This document shows positions 18,729 to 26,834 of a stretch of DNA of 64,000 nucleotides, piece after piece; the stretch's first letter is position 1, and every line of letters starts with the position of its first letter. The DNA comes from Desulfopila inferna (lineage in GTDB: Bacteria; Desulfobacterota; Desulfobulbia; Desulfobulbales; Desulfocapsaceae), in assembly GCF_016919005.1 (NCBI RefSeq), contig NZ_JAFFQE010000002.1, positions 1 through 64,000 of the forward strand, in the 5' to 3' direction. The notes below the pieces were generated by a model, which did no database searches, was not told the origin of the DNA, and worked only from the letters and a program-made list of their open reading frames with translations. A program made the position numbers and the translations under genes.

Positions 18729-19217
18729 ATGATACGATTTCTGGAGCGCCTCAGCACTCTCTGCAACACCTGGGTCGAGCGGACGCTTGCTGCAATGGGG
18801 ATCACCATGACCTGTATCGTTGTGGCCCAGGTGTTCAGCCGTTATGTGCTCAACGCTTCACTTTTCTGGTCTGAAGAGATGGCCCGTTATCTCTTGGTCT
18901 GGCTGACATTCCTGGGGGCGAGCTGCGCCTATTACCGCAGGGTTCATCCGGGGATCGATATTATCACCATGCGTCTCAAGGGTACGCTCAAAAAGACCTG
19001 CAAAATAGCCGTCCACTTGGTTTCACTGGGCTTTTTTGTCGTGATGATCTATCAGGGCAGCGCCTTTGCCCACTTTATCCGCAGCCAGATAAGCCCCGCC
19101 CTGGCCATTCCCAAATGGATCATCTTCAGTGTCATACCTCTGAGCGGCATTTTCTTCCTGCTGCATTGTCTGGTTTTCCTTGTCGCGGAGATTGCGGAGA
19201 ATGACCATGACCACTGA
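18729..19217 (+). CDS. dctQ: TRAP transporter small permease, DctQ family
   Basis: About 162 residues with four hydrophobic helices (~18-40, ~52-70, ~90-110, ~130-155) and the DctQ signature WSEEMARYLLVWLTFLGAS near residue 50. It is the small integral membrane part of the TRAP transporter, linking the binding protein to DctM. The start ATG at 18729 lies ten bases after the dctP stop. The gene overlaps the start of dctM by 17 bases. Confidence 0.9.
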   Translation: MIRFLERLSTLCNTWVERTLAAMGITMTCIVVAQVFSRYVLNASLFWSEEMARYLLVWLTFLGASCAYYRRVHPGIDIITMRLKGTLKKTCKIAVHLVSLGFFVVMIYQGSAFAHFIRSQISPALAIPKWIIFSVIPLSGIFFLLHCLVFLVAEIAENDHDH

Positions 19218-20484
19218 GATACTGCTCATCGGCATGCTGTTTCTCTTCCTGATCAATACGCCCATTGCCATAGCCATCGGTATGGCCTCCGTAACAGCCC
19301 TCCTTATTCAGGGTGATTTTTCTTTAATGATAGTTATCCAGAAGCTCTTCGGCGGTACGGATTCCTTTCATTTGCTGGCGGTACCTCTTTTTATGTTTGC
19401 CGGAGTGATCATGGCCGCCGGCGGAGTCAGTCAGCGGCTTATCGACCTGGCCAGCTCCCTGGTGGGCTGGCTGCCGGGAGGGATGGCGGCCGTTGCCATA
19501 GTTTCGGCCATGTTCTTTGCCGGTATTTCCGGATCTGCCGCAGCGGATGCCGCAGCCGTAGGCGCCATTCTCATTCCGGCCATGAAAAAATCAGGTTACC
19601 GCTCGGAGTTTGCCGCCGCGGTTCAGGCATCGGGCGGGTCAATCGGTGTTGTCATCCCGCCTTCGATTCCCATGATCATCTTCGGCTATCTTACCGGCGC
19701 CTCTATCGGCAGGCTATTTGCGGCGGGAATTCTTCCCGGCATTCTCATCGGCTGCAGCCTTATCCTGGTTTCCACGCTGATCTCGGTTCGAAACGGCTAT
19801 GGCCTGCAGTCAGCCTTCTCCATGTCCGGACTCCTGCACTCCCTGAAAAGGGGCCTGCTGCCTCTGGGCGCTCCGCTGATCATCCTCGGCGGCATTCTCA
19901 GCGGTATTTTTACCGCCACCGAATCCGCCGCCATCGCTGTTTTCTATGGTCTTATTCTCAGCCTGTTCATCTATCGGGAAATAGGCTGGGGTGAGCTGCC
20001 CCGTCTCTTTACGGAAGGAGCCATCACCGCTTCTGTTGTCATGTTTATTATCGCCGCAGCCTCTGTTTTCGGCTGGATTGCCGCCATTGAAGAGATTCCG
20101 GCACAACTGGCCGAGCGGCTTTTTCACATCACCGACAACAGGATTTTGCTGCTGCTGATCATCAACCTGATACTTCTGCTGGCCGGAACATTTATGGAAA
20201 CAACCGCAGCACTTATCCTTCTGGTTCCGATGATAGCAGCGATGCAGCCGATGCTGGGCATCGATATGATCCAGCTTGGCGTCATTGTGGTAACTAATCT
20301 CGCCATCGGCATGCTGACTCCGCCCATGGGCATCTGTCTGATCGTCTCATCATCTATCTCCGGTGATCGACTGACATCGATCAGCAGAGCAGTCCTGCCC
20401 TTTCTCATTATTCTGCTAATTGATCTGCTGATAATCTCCTTCTATTCACCGTTGACCATGATAATGGCGGACTTTGTCCAATAA
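19201..20484 (+). CDS. dctM: TRAP transporter large permease, DctM family
   Basis: 427 residues, about twelve membrane segments. Typical DctM features: an N-terminal FLINTPIAIAIGMAS helix, the LLAVPLFMFAGVIM region, SGSAAADAAAVGAILIPAM, and the QASGGSIGVVIPPSIPMIIFG hairpin motif. It is the sodium- or proton-coupled transport channel subunit. ATG at 19201 (or 19207) overlaps the end of dctQ. No terminator with a T-tract follows directly; the strong hairpin at 20722 is 240 bases downstream. Confidence 0.92.
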   Translation: MTMTTEILLIGMLFLFLINTPIAIAIGMASVTALLIQGDFSLMIVIQKLFGGTDSFHLLAVPLFMFAGVIMAAGGVSQRLIDLASSLVGWLPGGMAAVAIVSAMFFAGISGSAAADAAAVGAILIPAMKKSGYRSEFAAAVQASGGSIGVVIPPSIPMIIFGYLTGASIGRLFAAGILPGILIGCSLILVSTLISVRNGYGLQSAFSMSGLLHSLKRGLLPLGAPLIILGGILSGIFTATESAAIAVFYGLILSLFIYREIGWGELPRLFTEGAITASVVMFIIAAASVFGWIAAIEEIPAQLAERLFHITDNRILLLLIINLILLLAGTFMETTAALILLVPMIAAMQPMLGIDMIQLGVIVVTNLAIGMLTPPMGICLIVSSSISGDRLTSISRAVLPFLIILLIDLLIISFYSPLTMIMADFVQ

Positions 20485-20567
20485 TTTTGCAGGAAAGCGG
20501 ATTTTATGGTGACCTCAGTTATGAATGTATTATGCTGATACTAAAATCAACCTTGTTAAATGTGATG

Positions 20568-20733
20568 GCGTTGCGATAAGCACCCCGTACGGGCCATAAA
20601 CTCCGACTTCGAGAAATTCCGATCTCCCGCGCTTGCCGCGTTTTCGGCAGACCCTCGACATATTACCTGTATTTCGCGTCTCGTATATCGAACTTTTTAT
20701 CCTGCCATCTGACATCGCGGCATCTTTTTAGGA
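20568..20733 (+). repeat. Repeat family A, copy 1
   Basis: Core GATAAGCACCCCGTACGGGCCATAAACTCCGACTTCGAGAA (20574 to ~20614) matches the copies at 25857 and 47860. Shared elements are GATAAGCACC, a short C/G hairpin (here CCCGTACGGG, a perfect palindrome), then ATAAACTCCG. The right end, CCATCTGACATCGCGGCA, matches CCATCTGGCATGGTGGCA in copy 2. The middle is divergent. Located between dctM and the ClC gene. Confidence 0.75.
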
Positions 20734-20762
20734 GATTATCATTGTGATATTCTCCTAAAAAG
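20722..20762. terminator. Long inverted repeat, bidirectional terminator-like
   Basis: CTTTTTAGGAGA and TCTCCTAAAAAG form a 12-bp perfect stem around a 14- to 16-base loop. A/T-rich outer arms give a U-run on either strand. It abuts repeat A copy 1 and lies between dctM and the ClC gene, so it could end the dctPQM transcript. Confidence 0.65.
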
Positions 20763-20830
20763 GTGTATGTATGCCGCATGCCTATGTTTTCAGGAAGGAA
20801 TAAAAAGAAAATTTTCCGCATAGAAACTAT

Positions 20831-20903
20831 CTAGCCCAACTGAGCTGGAAGAACCTTTAGACAGATTGTTTTCTGGTAAAAAAACAAGAAAACAACCTGT
20901 AAG
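20831..20903 (+). repeat. Repeat family B, near-full copy (copy 4)
   Basis: Begins CTAGCCCAACTGAGCTGGAAG, continues GAACCTTTAGACAGATTGTTTTCT, and after an A-run closes with AGAAAACAACCTGTAAG. The two 14-base arms pair with a single mismatch to form a hairpin. Base for base it matches the reverse complement of 38365-38445. It ends 11 bases before the ClC start codon and therefore lies in that gene's leader. Confidence 0.8.
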
Positions 20904-20914
20904 ATTTTTTTATC

Positions 20915-23008
20915 ATGAGTCCCAGACAAAATCCCTTCAGTCGCTTTCTCGACAAAACCGCGCCTCCCCAGGGAATTACCCTTATAATTCTCGCTATTGC
21001 CATCGGTGCAACAACTGGCCTGGCCGCAGTTTTTTTCATTAAACTCATTCATGCCATTCAATACTTCTGTTATGCCTTTCTTCCCCACTTATTCCCGGCC
21101 TTGGGGTTCTGGACATATCTGATCATTCCAGTCATCGGCGGACTTCTGGTGGGTCCTCTTATCCTGATGGCCCAAGAGGCAAAAGGACACGGGGTTCCCG
21201 AGGTCATGCAGGCCCTCATCCTTCATGGCGGCCGAATACGCGCCCGGGTAGCCGCGGCCAAAATCGTGGCCTCCGCCCTCTGCATCGGCACCGGCGGTTC
21301 AGCAGGCCGGGAGGGCCCGATTGTTCAGGTAGGCTCCGCTCTGGGCTCCAGTCTGGGACAGATCCTCAACTTATCCGATGAACGCATCCGCAATATGGTG
21401 GCCTGCGGAGCAGCTGCCGGTATAGCCGCAACTTTTAATGCCCCTATTGCCGGAGTAATCTTTGCGATCGAGGTGCTCCTCTCGGGTTTGCAGGTCCGGG
21501 CATTCGGCAACGTGGTCATCGCCGCTGTTTCCTCGTCCATCGTCAGCAGGGTTTTTCTCGGTACACGGCCGGCCTTCGAAGTTCCCATATATACCATGAT
21601 CTCGCCGCTGTCCATCCTGCTTTACCTTGCTTTGGGGCTTCTTGCGGCCCTGGTGGGTATCATGTTCATTCGCATGCTCGACTTCTCCGAGAGAGTTTTT
21701 GACGGCTGGGATTTCCCCCAGGTTTTCAAACCTGCCGTAGGCGCCTTTGGCCTCGGCTTAATCGGCTTGAGCTACATGTTTATTCCCGGCATCGCCGTAC
21801 CTGAATCGGTTTCTCAATCGGATAATCCCGTTCTGCAGGCTTTGCCGCATATGTATGGGTCAGGTTTTGAGTTTATCGGAACGGCTTTGCAGGGAGGAGG
21901 CGGATTGTGGATTCTGCTGCTCCTCGTTTTTCTCAAACCGCTGGCCACTTCCTTCACTCTGGGCTCGGGCAACTCCGGCGGTGTTTTCGCACCATCGCTG
22001 TTTATAGGCGCCATGTTCGGCGGCGCCATGGGACAGCTTTTTGCACTCTGGTTTCCCGGCATTTCAGGTCCTCCGGGCGCCTATGCCCTGGTGGGTATGG
22101 CCGCTGTTTTCTCGGCAACCGCCCGGGCACCCCTGACGGCAATGCTCATTGTTTTCGAGATGAGCAACGATTATCTGATAATCCTGCCTCTGATGGTGGC
22201 GGGAGTGACTGCCTGCTATTTTGCCCAGTGGCTCCATCCCGAATCAATATACACCCTCAAGCTTTCCAAAAGAGGCATCAGATTCTCCGAAGGCCGCGAC
22301 ATGGATATCATGCAGGGGGTCAGTGTCAGTGAGGTAATGAAAGTCAAGCCGGTCACCATTCATATGGACAAGCCGCTCCCGGAACTGATGGCCCTCTTTC
22401 AGAGCAGCAATATTCTCGGCTTTCCGGTAATGAAGGACTATTATAAACTTCATGGAATCGTCACCCTCCAGGATATCCACAAACTCCAGTCCCAGGAGGG
22501 CTTTTCACCGAGAGGGATGACTGTCAAAGATGTCTCCATCGAAAATCCGATCACGGTATTCCCCGATGAACCTATCTGGGTTGCCATCCAGAAAATGGCA
22601 CCGCGGGATCTGGCACGCCTGCCCGTTATCGACAGGGACGGCTCGGGCACTCTGCTGGGTGTTATCAGCAGGAGTGACATTCTGCGGGCCTATGATGTCG
22701 GCATTGTCAGAAAACAGCGCGGCCAGATTGTGGAAGGGCAACTTTCCCTGCGCAGCCTCAAAGAAAACGGTTTTGTGGAATTTGTCCTCAAGGAAGAAGA
22801 TAATTGCAACCGCGCTCTGGTAATGGATCTTCCCCTGCCGCAGACCGTCAATCTGGTATCGGTCAGGCGCGGTGGAAAAATTATTATCCCTCGAGGCCAT
22901 ACCAGACTGCAGTCCGGCGACGTCATTACCGTCTTCGGCAAGCTCGATGACGTCAACAAACTTCAGGACCTGCTCAATTCCTGTGAAATCAGGCGCAGCC
23001 CGGAATAA
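20915..23008 (+). CDS. ClC-family chloride channel/antiporter with CBS pair and TrkA-C domain
   Basis: 697 residues. The membrane part (~15-440) shows ClC selectivity-filter motifs: GTGGSAGREGPIVQ (~129-142, with the gating Glu), GSGNSGGVFAPSLFIGA (~350-366) and the inverted-repeat helices. Two CBS domains follow (~468-525 and ~530-600), then a TrkA-C-like regulatory domain (~615-690, GGKIIIPRGHTRLQSGDVITVFG). It moves chloride or another anion across the inner membrane, gated by nucleotide binding to the CBS pair. The long CBS plus TrkA-C tail is known in some bacterial ClCs. There is no clear Shine-Dalgarno; the leader carries repeat B copy 4. Confidence 0.9.
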   Translation: MSPRQNPFSRFLDKTAPPQGITLIILAIAIGATTGLAAVFFIKLIHAIQYFCYAFLPHLFPALGFWTYLIIPVIGGLLVGPLILMAQEAKGHGVPEVMQALILHGGRIRARVAAAKIVASALCIGTGGSAGREGPIVQVGSALGSSLGQILNLSDERIRNMVACGAAAGIAATFNAPIAGVIFAIEVLLSGLQVRAFGNVVIAAVSSSIVSRVFLGTRPAFEVPIYTMISPLSILLYLALGLLAALVGIMFIRMLDFSERVFDGWDFPQVFKPAVGAFGLGLIGLSYMFIPGIAVPESVSQSDNPVLQALPHMYGSGFEFIGTALQGGGGLWILLLLVFLKPLATSFTLGSGNSGGVFAPSLFIGAMFGGAMGQLFALWFPGISGPPGAYALVGMAAVFSATARAPLTAMLIVFEMSNDYLIILPLMVAGVTACYFAQWLHPESIYTLKLSKRGIRFSEGRDMDIMQGVSVSEVMKVKPVTIHMDKPLPELMALFQSSNILGFPVMKDYYKLHGIVTLQDIHKLQSQEGFSPRGMTVKDVSIENPITVFPDEPIWVAIQKMAPRDLARLPVIDRDGSGTLLGVISRSDILRAYDVGIVRKQRGQIVEGQLSLRSLKENGFVEFVLKEEDNCNRALVMDLPLPQTVNLVSVRRGGKIIIPRGHTRLQSGDVITVFGKLDDVNKLQDLLNSCEIRRSPE

Positions 23009-23054
23009 CACGCGCTGCATGGAGGTGCCGCTTTCTACCGCCGGCGCCGTCAAT

Positions 23055-23091
23055 AAAAAAACCCGCCTTCAATGAAGAGCGGGCTTTTTTA
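23055..23091. terminator. Rho-independent terminator (ClC / barrel gene, convergent)
   Basis: CCCGC (23062-23066) plus CTTC pairs with GAAG plus GCGGG (23079-23083), flanked by seven A upstream and TTTTTT downstream. It can work on both strands and sits between convergent genes. Confidence 0.88.
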
Positions 23092-23112
23092 TTGCTTGCA
23101 ATGTGATGTATT

Positions 23113-24084
23113 TTAGAAGCGGAATCGCAGTCCGGCACCAACCCGGCCATAGAGGTCGAATTCATCGAGTTCATCAATACCGGAACGGGCTTCAAAAAAT
23201 ATGGATGTGTTAAAGCCGTCGGGTTCACCGAAAATCCGGGAGCCGATATTGACGATAAGATCGAGATCGTCATCCTCTGAGTCGAGATCGCTGTCTCCTC
23301 CACTTATCCAGCCCCCAAGCCCCAGACTGAAATATAAACGATTTAGAGAATAATTGGCAAAAACATCGACCAGGAAGGCATCGTCTCCATCTTCACCGGA
23401 ATACTGCAGCGCGCCGCCAATCATGGGAATAACTGAAAATTGCTCGGTTATCGGAAATTCCATACCAATCCGCGCCAGGAAGTAGTGCCCGGGATCCAGT
23501 TGATAAAGATAGCCTGCATCCACCAGGAAAGGAAAACGGCTCGCCGCTACCTGCGGTTCTTCCTCGGGAACGACGGTAACCGGTTCTTCACTCGGCACAA
23601 CGGGGGCAGGAGCTGGTTGTGCAGCGGCAGGAACAGGACCGATGCCGACTAAAGTCAGATTTCCGCAAACCGGCGGAACTGTAAAGGCATGACGTTGACC
23701 ATTGTGATCGACGGAAAAATCCCAGCTGCGAAAAGGCTCATCACCTTCCCAGACGACGTCCTTATCTATTCGTACACTTCCCTGCCCGTCCTTGCGGTAA
23801 AACATCCATGGGAAAGTTTGCCCGGGCTGGTACTGTACCGTTTCTACTTCCGCATCCGCCAGTTGTGCCATCATCGGCTCATACAACTCCGGATAGCCTG
23901 CCTTTGTTAATCCCTCCTGCACATCATCCCTGTTATCAAACAACATATTCTTCATTTCCTCCACCGACTCAATAGGGGAGGAAAAGGGATTCTGACCCAG
24001 TTGGCTCAGGGCAAATGCTGAATGCGCAGAGAAAACTGCGACCAAACAAACGAGTGTGAATTGCAGCAGTATTTTCGATTTCAT
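23113..24084 (-). CDS. Outer-membrane beta-barrel protein with periplasmic N-domain
   Basis: 323 residues. Sec signal peptide (~1-25, ending AFA). Residues ~26-150 form a globular domain with no family I recognise. A Pro/Ala/Glu linker (~153-180, repeated PAP/PEEEP) leads to a barrel of about eight amphipathic strands ending in RFRF, the aromatic outer-membrane end signal. It contains an acidic Asp/Glu/Ser loop (~270-280). Ribosome site AGAGGAG precedes the ATG. It is transcribed alone, with a terminator shared with the convergent ClC gene. Role unknown; a structural or porin-like protein is the most one can say. Confidence 0.72.
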   Translation of the reverse strand: MKSKILLQFTLVCLVAVFSAHSAFALSQLGQNPFSSPIESVEEMKNMLFDNRDDVQEGLTKAGYPELYEPMMAQLADAEVETVQYQPGQTFPWMFYRKDGQGSVRIDKDVVWEGDEPFRSWDFSVDHNGQRHAFTVPPVCGNLTLVGIGPVPAAAQPAPAPVVPSEEPVTVVPEEEPQVAASRFPFLVDAGYLYQLDPGHYFLARIGMEFPITEQFSVIPMIGGALQYSGEDGDDAFLVDVFANYSLNRLYFSLGLGGWISGGDSDLDSEDDDLDLIVNIGSRIFGEPDGFNTSIFFEARSGIDELDEFDLYGRVGAGLRFRF

Positions 24085-24510
24085 GGAAATTGCTCTCCTC
24101 TCTTAGATGGTTTCTAATGTTCTCCTACCCTTTATCCATAATAATGAATAGCTTTAAAAAACACTGATAAGATACATCGGAAATGCAGAATGCTGAATGC
24201 GGTAGTCAAGCACTTTTGGATACTTCGTAAATCACGATTGCTGTCAATCAAAAACCTCATTTCCAGTAAAACATACAGCTTATCCCAGAAGATTAAGGTG
24301 TTTGATTTACCAACACTATATCATATATTTTGTTAAAAATGTATGAAGGTGAAAAATATATATTACAAAAAATATATTCCGCAGTCTGGACAAAATGATG
24401 GAAAAAATACATAAATCGGGAACGGCAACCGGGAACTACTGCTGAGAGAGAGATGGAGATTATTTACCAGCCAGACAACTACCTGGGCCGTCTGGCCGGT
24501 AGCAGAATAT
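24085..24510. other. AT-rich intergenic region
   Basis: About 425 bases upstream of the barrel gene and downstream of the rhodanese gene. It is AT-rich in the middle and includes the hairpin at 24466-24500. No other structured element or gene is evident. Confidence 0.55.
24466..24500 (-). terminator. Hairpin downstream of the rhodanese gene
   Basis: ACCAGCCAGAC (24466-24476) pairs with GTCTGGCCGGT (24490-24500), 11 bp with one mismatch or wobble depending on the strand, around a 13-base loop. It lies just after the rhodanese stop codon. It is followed by AAATAATC rather than a T-run, so terminator function is inferred. Confidence 0.55.
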
Positions 24511-25047
24511 TTACGGAACTTCATTAATTTTAAAACCTGCCCCCTTCCAGGCGTAGATGCCGCCCGGGTGCCTATAAACATTGGTGTAGCCGAGTTTTCT
24601 TGCCCACAGGGCGCCATTGTGGCTGCGAGTACATTTCACAAAACCGCAATAAATTATAATTTTTTTATCCCGATCCGGGCCCAGAAGTCGTTCGAAGTCT
24701 TCAGAAGTCTTGTTATCGGTCTCCTCAGTACTCCACTGCTCCATCTCGGCAATGGGGAAGAGAAACTGCTCTGCCGAAGGGATATGGCCTTTTTTGTAAC
24801 TGGCCTCATAGGGCATTGTATCGATAAGAAGAACATCCTCTTTACTGTTGAGGATCTGCTGCAGCTCCTCTGTCGTTACGATTTGATAGTCTCCTCGCTC
24901 GACCTCTCGCAGCAGCTTGACCGCTGCCTCCTCTTTCTTCAGCTCTTCCTTGAATTTATTGGTCCCAAAAGAAAATCCGCTTAAAACAAATGCCGCCAAA
25001 CATATACACATGGCGGTCGCACTTGATACTCTTTTTACTCTTCTCAC
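24511..25047 (-). CDS. Periplasmic rhodanese-domain protein
   Basis: 178 residues: Sec signal peptide (~1-28), a Lys/Glu-rich helix (~32-48), then a rhodanese domain (~56-175). The active-site loop is Y-C-G-F-V-K-C-T-R-S (~134-143), giving the persulfide-forming Cys plus a second Cys four residues on. The substrate-binding region (VLLIDTMPYEASYKKGHIPSAEQF) is intact. It probably handles sulfane sulfur in the periplasm. It is encoded 100 bases downstream of a MauE/DoxX-like membrane protein on the same strand. Confidence 0.82.
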   Translation of the reverse strand: MRRVKRVSSATAMCICLAAFVLSGFSFGTNKFKEELKKEEAAVKLLREVERGDYQIVTTEELQQILNSKEDVLLIDTMPYEASYKKGHIPSAEQFLFPIAEMEQWSTEETDNKTSEDFERLLGPDRDKKIIIYCGFVKCTRSHNGALWARKLGYTNVYRHPGGIYAWKGAGFKINEVP

Positions 25048-25151
25048 TCTGTTCTCCTTTCTTTAAATTTTGTACCTGTTCTGCAAAGAGTTAAAAACCG
25101 CAGTTTACCTTGAACCGCAACTGTTCAGCAGCGGCGCTGAATATATATTTT

Positions 25152-25577
25152 TTATTGAACGGCCCGCCGATAAAGAAACACAAGAGGCGGCAATAAAAAC
25201 AGATCTCTGAGAAGCGCCATTTTCAATCCTGAAAAGGCCCTGTACTCGGGGTCATTTTTCCCAAAACAACCGCAGTCGATATCCAGCCCCAACCAGATGG
25301 CATAGGACAATACACCGATAAAGAGTCCCATCAATACCGTGGTCAACACCAAAGCCGAGTTTTTGCGCAGAAGAAGACCTGCAGCAGCAACAATTTCGAG
25401 GAAGGCTATAGTGAATGCAGCCGGCACCAGCATGACTTCGGGCAGTAGACCGTAAGCTCCAATAATTCCGGCAAATTCATCAATGCTTAAAAGTTTGGGT
25501 ATTCCGGCGTAGAGAAAGACGAGGGCCAGCAGCCACCTGCTGGGCCACTCCATTAGCTGGTATATTTTTGACATGGA
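25152..25577 (-). CDS. MauE/DoxX-like membrane protein
   Basis: 141 residues with four hydrophobic helices and the conserved DCGCFG motif (~residue 100) of the MauE branch of the DoxX superfamily. MauE-type proteins support disulfide formation or maturation of periplasmic proteins in other systems. A TTG-initiated version six codons longer is open, but GAGG sits eight bases before the ATG at 25577. Next to the rhodanese gene; a joint thiol/sulfur role in the envelope is inferred, not shown. Confidence 0.75.
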   Translation of the reverse strand, partial: SMSKIYQLMEWPSRWLLALVFLYAGIPKLLSIDEFAGIIGAYGLLPEVMLVPAAFTIAFLEIVAAAGLLLRKNSALVLTTVLMGLFIGVLSYAIWLGLDIDCGCFGKNDPEYRAFSGLKMALLRDLFLLPPLVFLYRRAVQ

Positions 25578-25987
25578 GAATACCTCGGTGCTCAACTGAC
25601 GTCATTATCATTTCATTGCCATTTCAGCAGGTATAATAACGACGGCAACAGAAGTCGTCCAATTGGTTTTTTATATACATAATCAGATATTTATATAAAG
25701 AATCTATGAGAACCGGACGATAAGGAACCAGAGAGGGATGATTTCTCATTCCGACAGCTGCAACAGAGGAACGAGGGAGAGTTTACTTTTTGTCGGAGAG
25801 AAGATAGACTATTTTCAATCCCGGCATTCAAAAATATAGTGAATGTGTCACATATGTTGGAGTCGCGATAAGCACCGGAACGGGCATAAACTCCGACTTC
25901 GAGAAGGCTGGATTTACATCGCTGCTAGTATATCCAGCTTTTTCCAGCCATCTGGCATGGTGGCAACTTCGTACAAAATCATCACAT
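25578..25987. other. Intergenic region holding repeat A copy 2
   Basis: About 410 bases between divergent genes. The right third is repeat family A copy 2, which abuts the start of the next gene. The left part is AT-rich with no recognised element; it should carry the promoter for the MauE/rhodanese pair. Confidence 0.55.
25857..25975 (+). repeat. Repeat family A, copy 2
   Basis: The core GATAAGCACCGGAACGGGCATAAACTCCGACTTCGAGAA is bracketed so that GGAGT before it can pair with ACTCC within it. A second hairpin follows: GCTGGAT ... ATCCAGC (25907 to ~25938), then TTTTT. The tail CCATCTGGCATGGTGGCA matches copy 1. It ends 12 bases before the start of the small membrane protein at 25988. Confidence 0.78.
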
Positions 25988-26317
25988 ATGGCTGCTAAAA
26001 AATCCCATATTTCCATGAGTCATTATTTTTTCATCTTCCTGCTTACCGCAGGATTAGCATTGCTTTTCTATACATTCTTCAACGCTCAGGATGAGAAAAT
26101 TTTCAGTGGATTACGGCAGATAGCCTTGGGCATTACATTGATCGGGATCGGAGAGTGGATTAATCATCCATTACAGAAATCAGTGACCTACAAAGAGAGA
26201 AAGGATTTTATCTTCCAGAAGATCCGTCATAGAAAACGCAATCCCAGCGTTTTGGGCAATCTTTTTGAGATAGGCGGCCTGCTCCTTATCTTTACCGGAC
26301 TGGCGGACTACGTCTAA
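25988..26317 (+). CDS. Small membrane protein of unknown function
   Basis: 109 residues with hydrophobic segments at ~12-30, ~42-55 and ~88-107 separated by a strongly basic stretch (KERKDFIFQKIRHRKRN). Charge distribution suggests an inner-membrane protein with a cytoplasmic basic loop. No family recognised. The ATG lies just past repeat A copy 2 without a clear Shine-Dalgarno, which lowers confidence that this exact start is used. Confidence 0.5.
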   Translation: MAAKKSHISMSHYFFIFLLTAGLALLFYTFFNAQDEKIFSGLRQIALGITLIGIGEWINHPLQKSVTYKERKDFIFQKIRHRKRNPSVLGNLFEIGGLLLIFTGLADYV

Positions 26318-26512
26318 CCCAGCTATCCTGAGCTCTTTGCAGCACCCCTCTTAAGTCCCTAAGTGAGTTGGATTTGATTCGGTAGCTTGAAAAGCAGAAG
26401 AAAGGCACCGACCTAGCTTGAGCCGAATTTACCAGTATGGTAAAAAGCCTTCTGACCGGCTGCTCATCCATTACCATGATTACTTTAGCGATATAATTCT
26501 CTCTATATCAGA

Positions 26513-26767
26513 TCAGGGAGATTCTTCCGCTTCATCGCGAAGTTTGGCGAAATCCTGCGATTCGGTAAATTTTTCACTATTGAGCTGATCGATTTCGGCC
26601 CGGGTCAAGTGAAACATGCCACAGCTCGGGCAGGTGGCGTCGAATTCTTCGCCTACCGCACGCTCCCGCAATTCATCGATGGTCATATGATCTATATAGC
26701 CGCAGGCTCCGGTTGGATTTTCAGCCCGCACCTTTCGTCTCTGCAATTTAGCTGATTTGGTTGTCAT
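26513..26767 (-). CDS. Small CxxC protein of unknown function
   Basis: 84 residues, soluble. A CPSCG motif (~45-49) is followed by an FHLTRAEIDQL helix; a further Cys lies at ~22 in ACGYIDH. One metal-binding half-site is visible. The N-terminus is basic (KLQRRKVR). AGAGG precedes the ATG at good spacing. It lies 68 bases downstream of the true end of mvhA on the same strand and may be cotranscribed with the hydrogenase operon. Function unknown. Confidence 0.6.
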   Translation of the reverse strand: MTTKSAKLQRRKVRAENPTGACGYIDHMTIDELRERAVGEEFDATCPSCGMFHLTRAEIDQLNSEKFTESQDFAKLRDEAEESP

Positions 26768-26834
26768 AAAAAGCCTCTTTTAAAGTGATTGACCCATCCT
26801 TCTACTCAAAGAAGAAAGCAGAGAATACTTAGGT

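Noticed and set aside
20530-20715. 61-codon minus-strand open frame ending in a V-L-I-A-T-P motif
   Set aside because: The motif is the translation of repeat family A (also read at 25828-26016), so it is a repeat artefact and not a gene.
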